NCBI GenBank assembly: GCA_014382715.1
Contig: JACNJD010000247.1
Coordinates: forward strand, 3,906-36,554
Direction: 5' to 3'
Origin: Candidatus Desulfacyla euxinica
Lineage (GTDB): Bacteria; Desulfobacterota; DSM-4660; Desulfatiglandales; Desulfatiglandaceae
DNA: 32,649 nucleotides
Part shown: piece by piece, positions 27,778 through 32,649 of the stretch
Numbering within the stretch: the stretch's first letter is position 1
Layout of the letters: each line of letters starts with the position of its first letter
Position numbers and translations under genes: made by a program
The notes under the pieces: generated by a model
Told to the model about the DNA's origin: nothing
The model's input: only the letters and a program-made list of their open reading frames with translations
The model's database searches: none

Positions 27778-28683
27778 TTATTTCTCTTTGAGTTTATTCA
27801 GAAGCTTAACGTAGATGTTTCCTGCTCCCAGTACCGTCACAAAAAGAATGACAGCAAAAGCAGAGCTATAGCCGGTTCTCCATTTTTCAAAGGCCGCCCT
27901 CTTGAGGTGTATGGAAGCCAGTTCCGTAATAGATCCGGGCCCGCCGCCCGTCAGTTCATTGACCAAATCAAACATCTTGAAATTCTCTATGCCTCTGAGC
28001 AATACCGCCAGCATTAGAAACGGCAGTACGGAAGGGAGGGTGATATGTATAAACTGCTGCCATTTACTGGCCCGGTCAACTTCCGCGGCTTCGTAAAGAT
28101 AATCAGGGATAGACCGTAAACCGGCCAGACACATGAGCATTACAAACGGTGTCCACATCCATGTATCAACGATAATAATACTCCAGGGAGCCAGAGAGAC
28201 ATTTCCAATCATCGTAAATTCACCGAAATTATGAATAGCGTTCACGATATGATTGAAGAGACCTGCCTGAGGCTGGTATATGTATTTCCAAAAAACACCC
28301 ACGACCGCCGGAGAAAGCATCATCGGCAAAACAACGATTGTCGTCAATACTTCATGACCTTTGAACTTCTTGTTCAATAGCAATGCTAAAATGAGGCCGA
28401 GGAGTGCTTGAAAAAAAATGGTCCAGAACAAAAAATGTGCCGTGGCCTGCAGATTAAGCCATACATCTTCGTCGGTTAATATTTTTTCGTACCACTTCAA
28501 CCCAACCCACGCAATTTCAACGCCGCGTCTATTGGCCTTATAGTTGGTGAAAGATAAATAAACCGTCCATATGAGAGGATAAATATTGATAAACAGCAAT
28601 AATATTATAGTTGGGAGAGTGAAGAGCCATGCCATAGTACGGTCAGACATGTTTAACAGTTTCCTATTGATTGTTTTTAGCAT
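27778..28683 (-). CDS. Carbohydrate ABC transporter permease (MalF-like)
   Basis: Multi-TM protein with EAA loop YLYEAAEVDRASKWQQFIHITLPSVLPF. Confidence 0.94.
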   Translation of the reverse strand: MLKTINRKLLNMSDRTMAWLFTLPTIILLLFINIYPLIWTVYLSFTNYKANRRGVEIAWVGLKWYEKILTDEDVWLNLQATAHFLFWTIFFQALLGLILALLLNKKFKGHEVLTTIVVLPMMLSPAVVGVFWKYIYQPQAGLFNHIVNAIHNFGEFTMIGNVSLAPWSIIIVDTWMWTPFVMLMCLAGLRSIPDYLYEAAEVDRASKWQQFIHITLPSVLPFLMLAVLLRGIENFKMFDLVNELTGGGPGSITELASIHLKRAAFEKWRTGYSSAFAVILFVTVLGAGNIYVKLLNKLKEK

Positions 28684-28701
28684 ATTTCAGTTTGTTGTGT
28701 T

Positions 28702-28818
28702 TTGATAAAATCGTAAAAGTCACTGACCCGTTTTCGTCATTCCCGCGTACGCGGGAATCCAGGGAAATCATCCTGCCGCCGGCGTGGACGGCCTTGGAGA
28801 CTTTTTACGAGACCATCA
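28702..28818. repeat. MITE-like element, copy D (inside ABC operon)
   Basis: ttgataaaatcgtaaaagtcactgacccgttttcgtcattcccgcgtacgcgggaatccagggaaatca ... ggccttggagactttttacgagaccatca. Confidence 0.87.
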
Positions 28819-28892
28819 TTCTTGTATGAAAAAACAAGAAAGCATCTCCCATTTCCCGCCATACTCTTGACATTTCAATACAATGCTTAGAT

Positions 28893-28949
28893 GCAGGCGC
28901 GGCTTCAGCCGCACGGTGTTGATGGTCGTACGGCTGAATCCGAACCTGC
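28893..28949. repeat. Long imperfect inverted repeat downstream of the solute-binding protein gene
   Basis: GCAGGCGCGGCTTCAGCCG ... CGGCTGAATCCGAACCTGC; 16 of 19 arm positions pair. Confidence 0.65.
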
Positions 28950-29001
28950 AAATAAAGTATGAACTATTTCAGACTTTTCTGGAAAATGCTGGATAGAAGG
29001 T

Positions 29002-30330
29002 CTATTTCTTGAGTTTTCCCTCTTCTATAAAAACTTCTTCCCAGTCGGCCTTGAGTTTATCCAAGGCTTGTTTTGCGGTACCCTTGTTGCCAACAACATA
29101 ATCGTGAACACGTTTCTGCATGGGCAGCATCAATTCCACGAAAAAGGGTTCCTGCCAGAAGTCTTTGACTTTTTCCATCGAGTCGAGAAAACCCTGTGCG
29201 TAAGGCTGTGATTCTGCGAATTTAGGGTCAAGAAGAACCGCTTTATGACATGAATAACCACCCAGCTTCCACCATTTTTTCTGAACCTCGGGTTGAGCAA
29301 ACCATTTGATATACTGAAGCGCCAAATCCTTCTTATCGGAATAGGCGACTACTGACATACCCTGGCCGCCCAACGTTGCCCCGGGGGACAATTGGTCGGG
29401 GTTGGAAAAGAAACCGGTTTTTCCAAAGCCAACGTTTTCATTCTTGTTGATGCCAGGAAAAAAGGCGTACCAGTTCATCTGCATGGCAACCTGACCGGAG
29501 GTATATGCATCAAGGTCCGCCGACATATAAGCATCGGAATGCCCTGGGGGAGTACAGCAATCGTAAAGGTCCTTATAGAATTCCAAGGCTTCCACAGCGT
29601 TTGGACTGTTTACATATCCTTCCATATGGTACGGCTTATTGGGGTCCTGATATTGAAACCCCCAGGCATACATCGCGGAGGTAACACCCATGGTAATCCC
29701 TTCCGAACCTCTTTCTGTAAAGATCGCTACCCCATACCGTTTCTTGCCGTCAATCACCCGCCCCTGAAAAAATTTGGCAACATCCTTTAATTCCGTCCAT
29801 GTCTTTGGCGGAGCCAGCGGGTAGCCATATTTTTTCTTAAATGCTTTCTTAAGTTCCGGTTTTTCAAACCAGTCCTTTCGATAGGTCCAGGCATTGGCAT
29901 CGCCAAAAGCAGGTAGAGCATAATAGTTCGGAGTACCTTTAGGCCAGGTCGAATAGCCGTAAACAGTGGGCGCAAGGAAGTTATCCATGGAAATACCTTC
30001 CTTATCAAAGAAATCATTCAATTTCACATAATGCCCATATACGGCACCACCGCCGATCCATTGACTATCCCCGATCAAAACATCAAATGTCTTACCCCCC
30101 TGGTTCAGTTCATTTAACATCCTGTCGGCAAAATTCGGCCAGGGAACGAATTCAAATTTGACTTTAATTCCGGTTTGCTTTGTGAAATCCTTGGACAATT
30201 CAACCAATGCATTTGCCGGGTCCCAGGCAGCCCATCCCAGGGTGATGAACTTGTCATCTGCATTAGCCGTGCCGAGAGCGAACATGCTGAGCAAAATAGC
30301 TGCAACTGTAAATAGTCTAATTTTTTTCAT
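29002..30330 (-). CDS. Extracellular solute-binding protein, family 1 (carbohydrate ABC transporter)
   Basis: Signal peptide MKKIRLFTVAAILLSMFALGTANA; WPNFADRMLNELNQGGKTFDVLIGDSQWIG; ALQYIKWFAQPEVQKKWWKLGGY. Confidence 0.94.
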   Translation of the reverse strand: MKKIRLFTVAAILLSMFALGTANADDKFITLGWAAWDPANALVELSKDFTKQTGIKVKFEFVPWPNFADRMLNELNQGGKTFDVLIGDSQWIGGGAVYGHYVKLNDFFDKEGISMDNFLAPTVYGYSTWPKGTPNYYALPAFGDANAWTYRKDWFEKPELKKAFKKKYGYPLAPPKTWTELKDVAKFFQGRVIDGKKRYGVAIFTERGSEGITMGVTSAMYAWGFQYQDPNKPYHMEGYVNSPNAVEALEFYKDLYDCCTPPGHSDAYMSADLDAYTSGQVAMQMNWYAFFPGINKNENVGFGKTGFFSNPDQLSPGATLGGQGMSVVAYSDKKDLALQYIKWFAQPEVQKKWWKLGGYSCHKAVLLDPKFAESQPYAQGFLDSMEKVKDFWQEPFFVELMLPMQKRVHDYVVGNKGTAKQALDKLKADWEEVFIEEGKLKK

Positions 30331-30574
30331 TCACTTGTCTCCTTTTCATGAAAGATCTAGGGTATGCGTTTCACTTCAGCCACAACAGTATTCCGTAATT
30401 GCAAACATTGTCTCTGCCAGTAACGATCCGTAAAGAATCTGAGAAAAAAATGATATTTTCTCCTGTTCAGATTAATGTTGTCATCATGAAATCCTGCTTA
30501 CTAAAAGTCTGTCTGCAAAACCACCTCCTTTCAACGGGCTGTGTGGTGTTTGTCTCTGGTCATTCCAAAATTTG

Positions 30575-30594
30575 CAAAATGAGCGCTTCCCAAA
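30575..30594 (-). promoter_or_regulatory. Possible LacI-family-like operator TTTTGGGAAGCGCTCATTTT
   Basis: AGCGCT core with one good half-site (GGAAGCG), about 250 bp upstream of the solute-binding protein start. Confidence 0.25.
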
Positions 30595-30913
30595 ATGTTA
30601 TTTTAGATTGGCAACATTTTTCGACTTTTTCATGCACATTAACAGCAATAATTCGTTAAAACGACCCCGCATTGTCCATAAATTAAGCTGTCAACAATAG
30701 GCCCATACTAAATTAAATGTCAAGTGTCTTTTTCTCTTGCTCTGAAATCCGATATAAGGATTGAAAAAAGTGAATTACATGGAGTTATAATATTGAGGTC
30801 GTGTAGAATAGAGCTCATGTTGTGAGGCTTCTGCTCAATTAGGGTTGGTTAAGGATCATGAATCTGAATAGTCCATAGGAAAACGGCTCGCCCAGAGCCT
30901 GGTAATCTATACC

Positions 30914-31897
30914 CTATACTGCTGTTCTTGCAGCTTTCATGACCAGGTCGAGTAAATCAAATACTCGGGCAATATATTGATCCCTGATCTTGAAACTGGA
31001 ATCACCCAGCCCCTTCAACTCCTTTTCGAGGGAATCAATCAGACGGTTCAACCTCCTTCCATGGATACCCAGCTTCGACTGTATCGGGTCCGTGATGACT
31101 CCCGAAAACGATGATAGTATTGCAAGGGCTGCCAGTATGGTGCCGGTGGATGCGGTGAGTAAAGCCACCGATGTAGACGCGGGGAAAATACCGTAATAGA
31201 GGCTGCCCAGAGTTGGTCCTAAAACAAAATTGGATATGGCCGCTTGTTGGGCAATGGCTGCTGCAAGGGCTCCGCCGGCAGTAAATGCCCCGGGTGTCAT
31301 TTTGTTAAACATAGCGGCTCCGACAGACAGTGATATCAGACTGCCGGCTAAATCAGCCGCTGCTGTTCTGCTCTTGGAGTACTCCAATAAATTTATTTCT
31401 AAAGCATGACGAAATTCAGGATTTCTGGACTTGGAATATATTTTGGAAAGGGCTGCGGCGAAGATGGAGGATATTTCCGGTTGATCCAGAATTTCTTCGA
31501 GCAAAGCGTCTTTTCCTGATTTTCGTTTTCCCTGAAGGTATGATATTTGAAGAAGTTCTGTGAATATAAGCCAGGTTACTTCTTTTTGTACATCGGTGGT
31601 AAATCCGACTGGCAGGTTTTCTATACTGGATGGAATTCTCTGCAAGCCCACTCTTCTTAATAATGAGGATGAGGCTTTCAGACCAGTGTAGGGAAGAAGC
31701 CAGATCATATTTACAGGAGCCTTATAGAGGTCAGATCCGATAGCCTTTTTGTTCAGCTCCAAGACACCCGGGAACGAAAAATGCTTTTTGACGAATCCGG
31801 GTACTTTTTCTTTTCGCGACTGAATATATTTTCGGATAGCTTTGTCAACAGCTAATTCAGCCCGGTCAACCTCTTCTTTTTGAATGATTTCACTCAT
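30914..31897 (-). CDS. Hypothetical protein with central hydrophobic region
   Basis: 327-aa ORF with several hydrophobic/Gly-Ala stretches (AADLAGSLISLSVGAAMFNKMTPGAFTAGGALAAAIAQQAA; STSVALLTASTGTILAALAILSSFSG); family not confidently recognised. Confidence 0.8.
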   Translation of the reverse strand: MSEIIQKEEVDRAELAVDKAIRKYIQSRKEKVPGFVKKHFSFPGVLELNKKAIGSDLYKAPVNMIWLLPYTGLKASSSLLRRVGLQRIPSSIENLPVGFTTDVQKEVTWLIFTELLQISYLQGKRKSGKDALLEEILDQPEISSIFAAALSKIYSKSRNPEFRHALEINLLEYSKSRTAAADLAGSLISLSVGAAMFNKMTPGAFTAGGALAAAIAQQAAISNFVLGPTLGSLYYGIFPASTSVALLTASTGTILAALAILSSFSGVITDPIQSKLGIHGRRLNRLIDSLEKELKGLGDSSFKIRDQYIARVFDLLDLVMKAARTAV

Positions 31898-31970
31898 CTT
31901 TTCATTTGAAACCGAGTCTGAGATAGTTTGGAGATCCGTATCCTTGAGGGGGCAATTTATTTCAACTCAT

Positions 31971-32525
31971 TTAAAATCGTCTGTAATTATAAACCCCGTT
32001 TTGTTTGCTGATATATGTGAATAACCCGGATTGAAGGATCCACTTTGGTACCCAACCGGAAACCGGAAACAACCAGACTGCCAAGTTCCCCTCTGGTTTT
32101 AAAACGCGGTGCATTTCGGGCAAAAGCCGGTTCAAAGGTAATGAAGGAAAAGGGATCACACCAAACAACAGCACCGTGTCTATGCTTGCGGCACCCAATC
32201 CCGTATCCAGGGCATCACGTTTTACCACGCGGACGTTTTTTAAATCGGCAGCCTGTACTTTTCTTGATACGCATTCGATATATTCCGATAAAACGTCCAT
32301 CGCCACCAGGCAACCCTGATCGCCAATCAGCTGTGCTGCAGGCATAGTGAAAAAACCCGTACCGCACCCCACCTCGAGAACGGTCTGCCCTGGCTGAATG
32401 CCAGCACCTCGCAGGGTTTTCACGGGGTTCAAGAGCCACTTTCGAAACTTGCTCCCCATAATTACACCTGCCGGTTTGAAAAGCAAATTCAGAATCTTTG
32501 AATTCCCCAAATCTTCTGTATTCAT
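31971..32525 (-). CDS. Class I SAM-dependent methyltransferase (UbiE/arsM-like fold)
   Basis: GQTVLEVGCGTGFFTMPAAQLIGDQGCLVAMDV, DTVLLFGVIPFPSLPLNRLLPEMHRVLKPEGNLAVW. Confidence 0.9.
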   Translation of the reverse strand: MNTEDLGNSKILNLLFKPAGVIMGSKFRKWLLNPVKTLRGAGIQPGQTVLEVGCGTGFFTMPAAQLIGDQGCLVAMDVLSEYIECVSRKVQAADLKNVRVVKRDALDTGLGAASIDTVLLFGVIPFPSLPLNRLLPEMHRVLKPEGNLAVWLFPVSGWVPKWILQSGLFTYISKQNGVYNYRRF

Positions 32526-32649
32526 TTTTCATCTCCTGACGCGGATAGAGTGTAAATCTATAATGTTTTCGTGCCACACCGCCCAATATTAATAATCAGG
32601 CATAAATCTCGTTGTTGACACAGGGTCTTGAATTACAGCTTAATTAAGA

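Noticed and set aside
1-32649. CRISPR arrays, tRNA/rRNA genes, toxin-antitoxin or phage-defence modules
   Set aside because: Looked for regularly spaced repeats, tRNA-like cloverleafs and defence-family motifs; none recognised.

Overview
The window looks like a chromosomal segment of a deltaproteobacterium-like organism; this is inferred from gene content and repeat style, not from a search. Positions 1-12 kb are mostly housekeeping: rpe, a secreted cyclophilin, a tartrate/isopropylmalate dehydrogenase-like gene, pyrK-pyrD, an MBL-fold hydrolase, a polyprenyl synthase, rimO, an SDR and an enoyl-CoA hydratase/HIBYL-CoA hydrolase-like gene. Positions 12.7-30.3 kb form a dense carbohydrate/cyclitol catabolism island: a DJ-1/PfpI protein, xylA, xylB, a Gfo/Idh/MocA oxidoreductase, two TIM-barrel sugar isomerase/epimerase-like proteins and an IolD-like ThDP hydrolase. 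Opposite these lies an operon for a CUT1-type ABC importer (SBP, two permeases, a 63-aa membrane protein, two different ATPases) ending in translationally coupled dhaL-dhaK, with no dhaM visible. The main non-coding finding is a four-copy family of short (about 92-133 bp) intergenic elements with roughly 21-bp terminal inverted repeats and an internal CATTCCCGCGTACGCGGGAATCCAGG core. Two copies sit in positions likely to affect expression: inside the ABC operon, and just upstream of an epimerase gene. Other observations include an MFS (Bcr/CflA-like) C-terminal pseudogene remnant, an AT-rich and probably foreign methyltransferase gene, two small ORFs below the ORF-track cutoff or mis-started in it, and several strong hairpins and promoter-like sites. 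No rRNA, tRNA, CRISPR array or intact transposase was recognised.
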